In this document: piece by piece, positions 33,419 through 44,976 of the stretch | Numbering within the stretch: position 1 is the stretch's first letter | Layout of the letters: every line of letters starts with the position of its first letter | NCBI RefSeq assembly: GCF_958979055.1 | Contig: NC_084887.1 | Span: 35,256,620-35,320,619, forward strand | Length of the DNA stretch: 64,000 nt | Reading direction: 5' to 3' | Origin: Alnus glutinosa | Lineage: Eukaryota; Streptophyta; Magnoliopsida; Fagales; Betulaceae | Made by a program: the position numbers and the translations under genes | Notes under the pieces: model-generated | What the model saw: only the letters and a program-made list of their open reading frames with translations | What the model was told of the DNA's origin: nothing | Databases searched by the model: none

Positions 33419-34015
33419 TAAGGGTGAAAATGCATATGCGATTATATTAGCAATATTTGCACCCATAAAATGCGATTATTACTTTTAAATATCTGCATTC
33501 GCATTTGTACGATTATTGCGGTTATTAAATATGATTATTATCCGCTATCCACATATGACTTAATGAGCATTTTGGATTACTATCTCAATATATATGTAAT
33601 ATTAAATAATGCAGTTGTTACTATATGCAAGTTTAAATAATTTAAGATTTAACTTGTTACACAATTTGCGATTATTAGTCATAGATAGTCATTGTCTCAT
33701 AAAGTAATTGAGATTTGGGTTACCAAAGAAAATAAATAAATAAATAAATAAATGCAATGATGTATGACTTTAAGATGATAGTAAAAAAAAACCCAACATA
33801 ACTTAAATGTTCTAAACTTATCAAATCTAAAGCAACATCGTTTTAGGGGATTTAATTAAATATATATATTAATATATAAAGGGAATGCGGATGCGGTTGT
33901 TAATAGCATCCGCGTTCTCTAAACCGCTATTCACATCCGCATATGCGGGTATTGATTTTTGCTAACCACATCCGTATGTACGAATAACAGATACAGACGG
34001 ATATTTTCATCCCTA
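33419..34015. mobile_element. hAT-type MITE, AGGGTGAAAATGC family, copy 1
   Basis: Starts TAAGGGTGAAAATGC and ends ATATTTTCATCCCTA, so the termini are inverted. The interior is rich in GCGGATGCGG / CCGCATCCGC-like words. The flanks GTACCAAT and GTACCAGG agree in 6 of 8 bases, consistent with an aged 8-bp duplication. Two relatives lie in the duplicated segment (37411-37998 and 47602-47988). Non-coding. Confidence 0.68.
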
Positions 34016-34023
34016 GTACCAGG

Positions 34024-35994
34024 GTCCAAGAGGACCATACCCTAAGACCATACTCTCTAATAAACTTTAGCCAAAGTTTAATTAGAAAACTTTTTTTATT
34101 ATTATTTAAATTTAACCACTCACTTTTCAAAATTCACGTCCCACTCTTTAAATCTTTTTTATACTTTATTTAAATATTCTTCTTTATTATCTGAATATTG
34201 TATCACTCAACAAAGCCTCTCGCTAATTTGGAGAGCCAAATACAACATTATTTATTTATTTATTATTAATATTAATTTTTATGTATGTGTGTGATGAAAT
34301 TGTTATATGGCTAGTCAAATTAGCTAAAAAGTCTATTGGGCTAGCCCATTGTAAATGGGCTGACAACCACCTGTTAATCCCATGAGGCATAAGTTGTTGC
34401 TGCTATTTAACACACAAGAAAGGACATGAGCTACATATGGGTATTGTTTGGCAAATATTTCTTTTACGGGAGAAAAGAAAAAGAAATGAGTTGAGGTGAT
34501 ATAAAGCTAAAAAGAGTTTTAAATTTTTTATAAGTGAAAAAAAATTGTTTATTGACGTGAAGAAATGAGTTTGATTATGCAAATGCACATGGCCTCATAT
34601 ATATATAATACACCCGTTGAACCAGAAAAAAAAATAAAAAAATAAAAAAATTTGACATTCGGATGTACATAGAAATATATTCTCTCTATGTTTCAAACCA
34701 TAATACATGCCTAATCCCTTCACTGTTATGGTTTTAATTCCTATGATTTTAGTTGCCTCCTTGGATGGAAGGTTAACCTTAGGAGCAGAGACGGAATTAA
34801 GACTTTTTGGGCTTATTTTGTTAAAGGAAATAAAATCCTCCCTCCTTCTCTCTCTTCACTTTTTTCAAAAACAAATAATTTCAAAACATTAACTTTATAT
34901 TACATCAATAATTTTTTACTACTATTTAAATAAATAAAAAAATCACTATAATACAAAACTTTTTCATTTTTCCATACAATTTTTTTTTTTACTTTATATC
35001 ACATCTATCACTTCCAAGTCCCACCCCCTTGCCAAACAAGGCCTTTGTACGTGGGGTCCGAACTTACATAAATAAATAAATACATAGATGCATATAATTC
35101 CTCTATGTGCGTGTGCGGACGTTTATGTAAACAAAAACAAAAAGTGGTAAATTTAATTTAATATTAAGTCATAAGTCATAAACATATAAAAACATTACAG
35201 GCCATAAGTAATAAAGTGATTTAACGTAGAGTGTTAAGAGTAGAAATATTCCATGTGGGAGTCAAAAACTATGTATTTCACTGTGTCGAAAAAATAATGT
35301 GATAAAGAATAAGAAGAATAAAAAACAAACAATAAAATTGTTACGAAAATATTAGGTAAAAACAAGAAGAATGAGAAACAAAAAGATAGCCAACTTTTCA
35401 TTACGAAAAACCTGTAACCAAAACCTAACTTATTAATATTTGCATCTGTTAGACTAATAATATAGCTAGGTTTTGCAGTTGGCCAGTTGGTAAAAGGTCA
35501 TCTTTTCACTCTCGAGATAGCTAGCTTATTTGAAGGTAGGAGAAGGTTTCAAACCCCTTTCGATCCTATTGTTCAATAAAAATTGGTTTAACCATGAAAC
35601 TACGTACTAATTAAGCCTTCCTGTTTGTATTATGATCTATAAATATTTATAGTAGAAAGGGTCAAAGTATCAAAAACAATATTTTTCGTAAGTGTTTTAA
35701 AAAGGTTTGGAATCACCGAAAACCCTAAGGTGGTCGTAGCTCCCAGTACTGATCTGTAAGATCCAAGCGTAGGTGCACATTCTCTCGTGGGTATATAAGT
35801 GCCACAGTACTTCCTCTTCTAATCGTAATTGCCTGGGAGGGATAGGTTTGAATGTGTTGTTGGAAATATAAACACAGCCCAATAAAATAAATTCAATACT
35901 TCCCATGCACCGACCCTGGATCTAAATTGAGTTGTTCCACGTGCTTTCATATGTAAAATTAATATATGCTCTTTTTTTCTTTTTTTTTTTTCTT

Positions 35995-36026
<32 letters not shown>

Positions 36027-36060
36027 GTAAAATATATGCTTTTATATCTTAATAAATAAC
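34024..36060. other. Intergenic AT-rich DNA
   Basis: Contains a diverged copy of the GTTTGGCAA MITE at about 34806-35045 (right end CCTTGCCAAACAAGGCC) and a partial relative near 34443-34575. A (TA)n tract lies at about 35996-36021, directly before the duplicated segment. At about 35700-35910 there is promoter-like sequence (TATATACCC on minus) that might be LTR-derived but lacks ends. No gene. Confidence 0.4.
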
Positions 36061-36094
36061 CACATAGTCCGGGACTCGATCCGACTTATTAGTT

Positions 36095-36378
36095 TTAGGA
36101 TATGTTTGGATTTGAATTTGTAATTTTAAAAAGTAATTTTTAAAAACGCAGTTAAGCATTTAGCAAAATTGCAGTTTAACATTTAAAATCGTAGGTTAGC
36201 TTTTAAAATTATGTGTTTTTAAAAAAGCATCACATTACTTGCGATTTGAAAAAACAATTTTCTGTGTTTTCAAATCGTAATTTTTTAAAAATGCAATTTT
36301 CAAGCGATTTATTTTTTACGATTTGATTTAAAATCGTACTTTTTATTTACGAAATCGCAATTTTAAACGTATCCTTAG
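36095..36378. mobile_element. MITE with TTAGGATATGTTTGGATT termini (unit A)
   Basis: Begins TTAGGATATGTTTGGATTTG and ends TTAAACGTATCCTTAG, an imperfect inverted repeat. The interior is rich in AAAATCGCA/TGCGATTT words. The same element is at 46125-46436 in the second unit, so it was present before the duplication. Non-coding. Confidence 0.6.
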
Positions 36379-37410
36379 TCAAACTCTTAAGGTGACTTTA
36401 TATTTTAATTAGCAAATTGTATTATGACTTGAAGTCATTAAAGAAATCTCTTGTATCAAGTAGTAGCATGTGAGATAACAAAGTTTTGAATTCCTTTAGG
36501 GTAAAGCAACCATGAATATGTCCCTAAAGACAATCATAATAGACTAACCATTACCTCCAATGATTTGTCCATATCACACTGCAAATTTCAATATGCTAAA
36601 GTGAAAAATATATACCCTCTAATGAAATTCAAACCGCTAACTTCCATTAGCAAAAACACAATAAAAACAATAAAAAATGTTAGAGTTCTTTCTAGCATCT
36701 TTTTGTGTCTTTTTGGATGACATAGATTTAATAAAAAAAAAAATCTCAAAAAGTGACCTACAAAATGCAATTTTTTAAGCAAAAAAATTAATTGTACGTC
36801 ATCCAAAAAGACACAAAAAAAAAACTCTAGAAATTGCACTAACATTTATCAAAAACAAATAACACAAAATTGTATGACTCATACTAGCCACAAAATGCTG
36901 AATGTAGATTTTTTGATATTTTCCATGTCATTAATTATTTATGAATTTTGAATATATGCTTGAACCGTTTTTATTCAATACAAAGAAACATTCACTCTTT
37001 TATCTTTTTGTCAAGGGGTGGTGTACGTGCTGGTGCTATACATAAGCATAAGCTGACTGTTTGTGAAAGAGAAAACTAGGCCGGCTATGATTGTGCTAAA
37101 TTGTACCGTTTGATTTGAACCATGAGGAAAAAAATAACAAAATGACAAAAGCTAGCCCGAAAAGAAAAGGCCGAACCAGATCTTCTGAGTTTTTCCAGTC
37201 TATAGACCGGACTATACAACCATCACAACTATACAGTGAAAAGCAACATTTGAATCGACACTTAAAAAAAAATCGCAATCATTCAAATTATGTAACAATA
37301 ATATAATTGTTTACTAGAAAATATTGGACCAGATCCTCTTAAATTTTTTGTTTGAAATTGATAAGTTTCAGGTATATGATTGTGAGAGACAACTTATAGA
37401 ACTCATTTGA

Positions 37411-37998
37411 TAAGAGTGAAAATGCGGATACGATTATTAACAATATTTGTATCTGCGCCTGCATCTGCAAAATGCAGTTATCACTTTTAAGTATCCGCAT
37501 CTGCATATATAAGATTACTATCCGCATCCGCGCGGTTATTATCTGCTATCCGCATATGAGGTAATAGTCGTTTTGGATTACTATCTCAATCTATATACAA
37601 AATAAAATAATGTGGTTATTACTATATGCAAGCTTAAATAAATTAATATTTCACTTGTTACACATTTACGATTATCAGTCATAGAGAATTATTGTCTTAT
37701 AAAGTAATCGTGATTTGAATTACCAAATAATAAATAAATAAATGCAATGAGGTATACTATGAGATGATAATAAAAAGAACTCAACATAACCTAAATGTCA
37801 TAAACTTACCAAATTTAAAATGATGTCATTTTAGTGAATTTATATATTTATATATATGTTAACAGCTATCCGAATATGTGAATAATGATTTTTGTTATCC
37901 GCACCTGCATTTGTTTATTTGGATTGCAAATAGCGGATAGTGGTTAGGTTAGGATACCAGATGCAAGTGGTTATTACCTGTCCTTATTTTCACTCTTA
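37411..37998. mobile_element. hAT-type MITE, AGAGTGAAAATGC family (unit A)
   Basis: Starts TAAGAGTGAAAATGCGGATA and ends TTATTTTCACTCTTA. It is related to the element at 33419-34015 through GCGGATACGATTATTA..CAATATTTG and CATATGAGGTAATAGTC-like blocks. The matching copy in the other unit (47602-47988) has lost about 200 bases at the right side. No clear target duplication. Confidence 0.62.
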
Positions 37999-38128
37999 CC
38001 ACTTAACTAAATAAAAATTGAGTTGTCTTATCCAGTTAAATGAGTCTTATAAATAATATCTTACAATTATTTACCTGAATGCTTTTAAATTTTGACAAAT
38101 TATTTGAGAGGAAACAAAACCAATAACA

Positions 38129-38992
38129 ATTTTTTTTTTTGAACTAATAGCTTGTGCTATCATTGATTCTAAAAGCCAAAAGGCTTACATCTTAAGAAAT
38201 GAGGGATATACCCCCCATACTCTTAAGCTAGAAGGATCTAACTTAAAAAAATAGTTGCCTAAGCAGAATCTCAAATTTTACTAGAATTACAATTAAGTCC
38301 CCTTACAATGAAAATTCTAATAAAATTTGAGCCATACACAAGCAAACTGTACATAGAAACTAAGGAATACACAAACACGTCTAACAAAAAAAGAACCCAA
38401 GTCGACAGTAAGGACACTGTCATCGCCGGAGTCCGGCGCGTGTATAGCACGCGCCGCCCCTGAAGTTACCAAACAACAGATCGGCCACCCTGTGTCCGAG
38501 CGCCACCTTTGCTCGGCAAACAGAGGTGGAGCGAAACCGTCACGCGTTGCTCAAAGATAAGACCTCCCAGGGGCGTGACATCCACTCGCTGGTCACTGGT
38601 AACCTACACGGTCGATGCAATCTACGGCAGGACCAAAAAACACCGGTGGACCCATCTGAGTGGCGCGTGTCTCTCAGAAGCCGATGGACAAGCTTAAATC
38701 TAGCGTAAAAAATAGCTAAAACAAATTAAGTCCGGCCAAAACGCTCGACCGGCAACACGAACGATAACAACATCTCCCCATTGGATGTCTTAAGATGAAC
38801 TTCCTGTCAGAGAAACGAGAAGAAGAAAAACCAACACAAACTCCATAGCCCTAGAAAGTTAGGAGGCACCATCACCGGGCAAAGGAAGCGTAGAACCTCC
38901 CTTCCGGGCAAACATCGAACCAGAAAAAAGAACTCTCTCTCTCTCTCTCAGAAATGAGAGCTTCTCTCTCTATGAGAGTAATATTCAGTAGT
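38129..38992 (-). mobile_element. Non-autonomous poly(A) retroposon inserted in unit A
   Basis: About 0.87 kb present only in the upstream unit; the downstream unit reads straight through CCAATAACATTTCTC (near 48109-48120). It starts with a T run then GAACTAATAGC (tail on minus) and has a CTCT-rich end near 38938-38974. TAACA remains on both sides as a short or decayed target duplication. It shares CTAGGGCTATGGAG with the complement of the 13948-14955 element. No recognisable protein. Confidence 0.78.
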
Positions 38993-39661
38993 TAACATTT
39001 CTCTTTTATATTACAAGAAAATGAGACTGAACGCGGTTAAAAAGCGTACAAAATGGGACACAAAATCCCAAATTTCGAACTTTAGAGCATGTGACGAGGT
39101 GAGATGCGTTTGACTCGGTGCTCTCATTGTTACCATAAGAATTAAGAACCTTCCAGAGTTGACCGCACTTTAGAACACCACAAAAACCATAATACAAATC
39201 CAGTTTGCGCCCATTAAGATTATCTTAAATCAGAAAGCTCACCAACCCCTTCGTTGACTCTTGTCCTGCTCTTAATTACGTTGAACTTTCTATGAGAAAA
39301 CCTCACCAATTTTCTTTCGTTCCAAAACAATAAATCCAAGCCAAAGGGCATCATTTCTCTCTAAAGATTGTATGTGAAGAAACAGGGTTGTGATGGATTT
39401 TGGGAATTCGCTCGCGCTTTCTCTCTCTTTTCTTTTCCTTCTCGCTCATCTGTCCCATTCGTTACGTATAAACTTTTCTCTTTCTCTATCTCTATCTCTG
39501 TGTGCGTGTGTGTGTTACGTTTGTGAAAATGCCAATGAAAAATTGCTCAAAATTCGATGTGGTTTTCAGGCAGGAATCGGTGCTGAGATTGAATAAAGGT
39601 GCTTTCACCGCTCCCTTTGATCCCACTCGCGTCACTCTACTCTCGTGGCATCCCAGGTCAA

Positions 39662-39705
<44 letters not shown>

Positions 39706-40276
39706 TGTTATTTTAATAAATTGCAATGTTTTTAGTTGTTATTTTGTCTTTGTGGCATTGATTTGTTTTTCTTGGGTAAATGTTAATTCCCAAGGGCTTT
39801 CGTTTATAAGAGATTTCTGACCGATGCGGAGTGCGATCACCTAATCAATTTGGTAAGATACGTTCTTAGAATTCTTCATTGAATTCTGTGTTTTTATTTC
39901 CCAATGCGTAGAAATATGGTTAGTGGTGAGAAATGTACCACTTGTCCTAAATCGATTTGGATTTGTGTTACTTTTTGGGGAAAGTAGGCAAGGGATAAGC
40001 TAGAGCTGTCAATGGTGGCCGATAATGATTCTGGTAAGATTATTAAGAGTGAAGCCCGAACGAGCTCTGGGATGTTTCTTCAGAAAGCTCAGGTATTGTA
40101 CGTTAATCCCTTCTCTTTCCTATATTTAAGGACTTCTTTTGAGCTTTTGAGCTTATGCCTTTTAAAGTCTCTCCTCTCGGCAAGATACAGACTTATTGCA
40201 ATAGCCTTTTTAAGTGTAGAGTTAATGATTCATATAAATTGGCAACATGTTGCGGTGAATATCTTACAGTGTTTAC

Positions 40277-41453
40277 GTAGCCTGTTTGGTAACCTATTTT
40301 AGAAACAGTTTTCTGTTTTCAAAACAGGGAAACGTGTTTTGCTACTGTTCACATGCGTTTGGCAAACCGGTTGAAGAACGAAAACAAGCAAAAACAAAAA
40401 CACATAAAACACGAAATTTGAAAACAATTTAAACCTGTTTTCGAAAGCAAGTTTCCTGTTTTTATCTACAGTAACGAAAACACGCGCGAAATATTTAAGT
40501 TCACAGTGCTTCTACTATGGGACAGGTCTGGCGTTCGATTCTTGAGAGGAGCGATTTTTTTTTTTGCCCCCTTCCCCCTCCTCCCTCCTCTCCCTCCCCG
40601 ATATCATCCTTCCCTTCTCAAGTCTCTTCGCTCTCCCTTTACCAATTCCTCTGCCTCCACTTCCCACTCCTATTCGGAGCTCTGTAAGTTCTAAAGCATT
40701 TGAACAAATAAAACCATATATGGAAGCTTAGGAGAAGAAGCTGTTGATGGGTCTCTCTCTCTCTCTCTCTCTATATACATATATATAACTACGATCTTAT
40801 ACTCTTTGGTCTGATTTTAGTGCTGGGTTTTGTTTTTGGGTCGTGATTTTTCAAGGGTTGGTGATTATGATGTGGGTTTTGATAAAAGTTGATTCTTTTG
40901 GGAAATTGGTATTTGCTGATAAAAATATTTCCTTGTACATTAAATTGGTATTTGCTGCGAAATTGGTATTTTCTGACCCTTAAAATTAGGTTAAATTGAT
41001 CTAGATTGTACGTTGAATTTAAAAGAGTTGTGGCCAAAGGAAAATTTCGGTTGTCTAATGAGAATCTGCATTTATGCAGAAAATTGGAACCTCCCATTTG
41101 GAATCCTGAGTGCTACGGAAAAGTAAGATGAGATGAGGACTTGTAATTGTGTGTTTGGATGAAGTATAGCTAAGCTTGCTATGGTATTGAATCACCCAAT
41201 AGGTTGAGAAACCATAAAATTGAAATTAAAATATTTAGAAACGTCAAATGATTTTTTATTTTCTTTCCAAGTGGAAATTGTTTTGAAAACAGTTGCTCAA
41301 ACGCTTGAACTATTGTTTTTTGTTTTCAAAATTTGTTTTTAAAAACAGTTTGCCAAACGCTTTTTTAACGAAAAAACAATAGAAAATAGTTTTTTGTTTT
41401 TGTTCTCGAAAACAATTTTTAAAAACAAAAACAAAAACCGATTTGTCAAACGA
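40277..41453. mobile_element. TIR element with GCCTGTTTGG termini in intron 4 of unit A
   Basis: Absent from the downstream unit. Starts GCCTGTTTGGTAACC and ends CCGATTTGTCAAACGAG, and the subterminal regions are full of AAACAG/GAAAAC words like the element at 23740-24851. The interior (about 40500-41200) is different in composition: a CT-rich block followed by unique sequence, perhaps captured. It sits in the long intron 4. About 70 bases present in the other unit at this point are missing here. Confidence 0.68.
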
Positions 41454-42018
41454 GTATTTTTAGGTGATTATAGCTGTTGTTTTGTCTATATTTTGGAGAT
41501 GGGAAGATATGGTCTATTGTTATCTTTAGGAAGTAGGCGTGATTCAAATTGGACTTGGATGGCATTAGGTTATATTTCTTAGTTAACTAGTGTGTTTAAC
41601 TATGAGCAAATGACACGAAAGTTTAGGGTCCATAGGTAATTGGGAAGATACGTATATGTTAATGAAATCAGAAAGAAAATTGTGGGTTGAACTGCCATCA
41701 CGCTTCCTTGTGACTGCTTAAAACCAACATTTTGTAGCTTCAATTCAAGCAAAACAGTGCTCTATTTTCTCTTCAGCCTTTGTTGGTATCATTTTGAAGG
41801 CTGTAATAACCTTTGTCAAGTGGTTGACTGATGACTAGTCTTGTTTCTTTTTAAGATAAAAATTCTAGTCACATTATAGAATGCCACAAGGTTTTGTTAT
41901 TTGAAACCCTTAGATGCAGTGGTGTTCTTTTTCATTATACATGTAACTTCCCCAAGGGACATGACAAAAAATCCTTCTGTTTATTAAATAAGATTACTTT
42001 CTTATTTGTTATAATTAA

Positions 42019-42389
42019 TGTAACAGGTCTATGGTCTACAGATTGGGCTAAGTAAGAATAAATTCAATCACATGGGCTTTGTTAGATGGTTATAACTAAA
42101 TGAGTTTTGTTAGTTTGTTATAACACTTGGGCTTAGCTGGCACAATGGGTTATTCTATAAAACCCCAAACCCATCTTGTATTGGGCATTCAGTGAATTGG
42201 AATCTCAAGTTTAGTTCTATAGGTAGATTAGCTTTAGTCTTGTAAGAGGAGTTCGATTAAACTCGAATTGATCTAAATAGTGTAATCAGTATATCCTTTC
42301 TATTCAATTCCATATCTTCTCAATCTCATTTCATCTCTATTTCTTACAAATCAACCCTAAATCCCTAAATCAGTAACAGACTTGTTACA
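42019..42389. mobile_element. Solo LTR in intron 4 of unit A
   Basis: A 371-bp sequence with TGTAACA at the left and TGTTACA at the right, the TG..CA inverted termini of an LTR, containing a TATAAAACCCC promoter motif (about 42155-42166). The flanking pentamers ATTAA and ATAAA match in 4 of 5. The other unit has the uninterrupted site (TTTGTTTTAATAAAAC near 50177-50192), so this is a post-duplication insertion reduced to one LTR. Family not determined. It is a fossil without internal domain. Confidence 0.75.
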
Positions 42390-42583
42390 ATAAAACAGAC
42401 ACCTCATGATCTTTTGCAAGACTTAGCTCAAGTTTCATCCAGAATACATTTTTTAACTTGTTGATCTATTAGTTAATCTTGTTTGTGAGAATGGAGAAAA
42501 CTTGAGTTTCTGGAAGTAATTTGGCACCAAGATGGTGTTTGACATCATTTAAATAGGACAATTAATGCATTTTTGGTTCAACG

Positions 42584-42783
42584 GTATAAGCTAGTGCTGG
42601 ATGGATAACCAATTCTATCATGACTTGAACCTCTTCACAGAGCAGAACTCTCCTGATTTTTGAGTGACTTCAACTCGTAAACAGTATAAACTAGTGTTGG
42701 ATGGATAACCAATTCTATCATGTCTTGAACCTCTTCGTAGAGCAGAACTATCCTTCTTTTTGGAGTGACTTCAAGTTGTGGAA
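42584..42783 (+). repeat. 100-bp tandem duplication inside intron 4
   Basis: Two diverged 100-bp units (42584 and 42684), each with TGGATGGATAACCAATTCTA and CTTGAACCTCTTC. The same pair occurs at 50380-50579 in the second unit, so it is older than the segmental duplication. Confidence 0.8.
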
Positions 42784-44182
42784 AGAAAATAACCTTGGCG
42801 TAGTAAGCGAGGTTCTTCCATGATTTTCGTGGACAGCTCTTTGAACTAATTTAGTGGGTGGCAACTAAACCAATGTATAATATAATGGGGTATGCAGATA
42901 TCTCTTTTGTATCTAACTCAAATCTGAGCTCCTTGTTTGTTATTTTTAGTTAAAAATTGTTTTCTATTCTGGATCTATCGGCATGGAGATGTATTAGTTA
43001 TTTTGGGTGTCAATTCATGTAAAAAAGTTTTGTTTTTTGGTCTCAGTTGATTGGACATCCATCAAGCTAAAAGTTTGTCAAAACTTGTATGTATATGTTT
43101 GTGTGTACACCTCTTTTTCACTCTGAATAATTGAGGCTTTCTCATGCAAGAGGGAACCTTTGTGAAGCTTGTGTTAGATCCAACATGTTTTATGGCGTAG
43201 CCAATAGCCCATTGATTGCTGGAAGCACACAATCTATTTTCATTATTATTCTGTGAAGTATGTGTTTTCCAGTTCTTTTAACTTGGATTGTTTACTTTGT
43301 GTCTTTGTTTCACCTTGAAGGATGAAATTGTCGCTGATATTGAGGCCAGGATTGCTGCATGGACCTTCCTTCCAGTAGGTAAGCTAATTACATTTTTCAT
43401 GTTGATTTATGAGTTCTTCAATTGTAATGAAAATTTCTTATTTGATCTTTCTCAATCTGATTGTGTAAACAGAAAATGGGGAGTCCATGCAAATACTGCA
43501 CTATGAGCATGGTCAGAAATATGAACCACATTTTGACTTTTTTCATCTCAAGGTTAATCAAGAACTGGGTGGCCACCGGGTTGCCACTGTATTGATGTAT
43601 TTATCTGATGTTGGGAAGGGTGGGGAGACAGTTTTTCCCAATTCAGAGGTAAACAACTGCTTATCCAGTGGTCCTCTGTTTTTTATTTATTTTTTATCTG
43701 TCTTGGAAAGTTCATGGAGGGCTTTTATCTGGTTAAACACACAGCTCTTGTCTACGTGTTGTTTGTTTGTGTGAATATGATTTTCCTCCCCTCCCACCCC
43801 CATTTCTTTCTGCTTCATAATCCGGCTTTTTTTTGTCATATTCTACAGCGAAAGATGTCTCGATCAAATGAAGATGGCTGGTCTGATTGTGCTGAACAAG
43901 GCTATGCAGGTATTATTTTCCTGACGTATAACAAATGTAAATATCTCTTTTGTTGTTTCACTAAAGTTTATGCTTGATTCTTTGGTTAATCGATTCAGAT
44001 GGGTATCTCTTTAAATTCTCTATTGTATAATCTCAGTGAAGAATTGTAGACAGAAATACCTTAAATATGTAGTGCTTGAAAATTTGTAGGCGTAACTCTT
44101 CTTTTCTTCTTGAGTTAGAGCATGGGAAATAAGGAGTTGGTTGTGTGCCAATTACGTTTGCAGACGGACAATGGGTCCTTTT

Positions 44183-44300
44183 TGAATTGGTTTTTTGGCC
44201 ATCAATATAGAATCAACTAATGTTTGAGCATATGTAATGACTGAATTGGTTTTTTGGCCATCAATATAGAATCAACTAATGTTTGAGCATTTGTAACGAC
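44183..44300 (+). repeat. 59-bp tandem duplication across a transposon junction
   Basis: Two 59-bp units (44183-44241, 44242-44300), each beginning TGAATTGGTTTTTTGGCC. Each ends in TGTAAYGAC, the first nine bases of the Cassandra LTR, so the duplicated segment spanned the host/element border. Only one unit of the host part exists in the downstream copy of the segment. Confidence 0.8.
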
Positions 44301-44976
44301 CCACCCCCAATGACACAATATTGTCCACTTTTGGCTCCCCATACCAGACTTCCCAGGAGGTCACCCATCCTGGAATTGCTTTCGCAGCGGCTCGCTTAAC
44401 TGCGGAGTTCTGATAGGTTCATTGCCATCACGGCTTTAAAACGCGTTGTGTCATAAATTGTGCATTTATACATATAAGCACATCCTCATTCCCAGGCGAT
44501 GTGGGACGTCACAATCACCCCCTCTTTGGACCCAGCGTCCCGCTGGCGTCCCTCATTGGGCTTGTGCACGCTCCCAACATCTCAGGCTGGGCAATGGCTC
44601 TGAAATTTTTATTTTTTTTATTTTTTTATTTTTGGCGTAGTAACCGAGCAAAGAAATTGAGGTGGATAAAATTGTATTGGATGCAATAAATTCCGCGCAT
44701 ACATCGGATAAAGTAGACGTCTTAGGCGGACCCGAGTACGGCTCTGATACCATTTGTAACGACCCACCCCCAATGACACAATATTGTCCACTTTTGGCTC
44801 CCCATACCAAACTTCTCAGGAGGTCACCCATCCTTGAATTGCTCTCGCAGCGGCTCGCTTAACTGCGGAGTTCTGATAGGTTCATTGTCATCACGGCTTT
44901 AAAACGCGTTGTGTCATAAATGGTGCATTTATATATATAAGCACATCCTCATTCCCAGGCGATGTGGGACGTCACA
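44292..44976 (-). mobile_element. Cassandra TRIM retrotransposon, both LTRs present
   Basis: 685 bp with two 222-bp LTRs (44292-44513 and 44755-44976), minus orientation. On the minus strand the LTR reads TGTGACGTCC..CGTTACA and contains 5S rRNA-derived sequence (CAGAACTCCGCAGTTAAGCG, then GGATGGGTGACCTCCTGGGA), the defining feature of Cassandra. Next to the right LTR, ATGGTATCAGAGC is a tRNA-Met primer binding site. Next to the left LTR, AAAGAGGGGGTGAT is a polypurine tract. The element is non-coding by nature and looks structurally whole. The LTRs differ at about 7 of 222 positions, indicating a young insertion. GCATT/GCATC flank it as the 5-bp duplication, and the other unit keeps the empty site (TTTGAGCATCAGATC near 52024-52038). 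Confidence 0.93.

Noticed and set aside
35697-35940. Possible LTR with a TGTTGGAAATATAAACA start and TATA motif
   Set aside because: No matching right terminus, partner LTR or target duplication could be located.
44340-44440. 5S rRNA gene
   Set aside because: The 5S-like sequence is inside the LTRs of a Cassandra element, is antisense and diverged, and occurs at the same place in both LTRs, so it is not a functional 5S gene.
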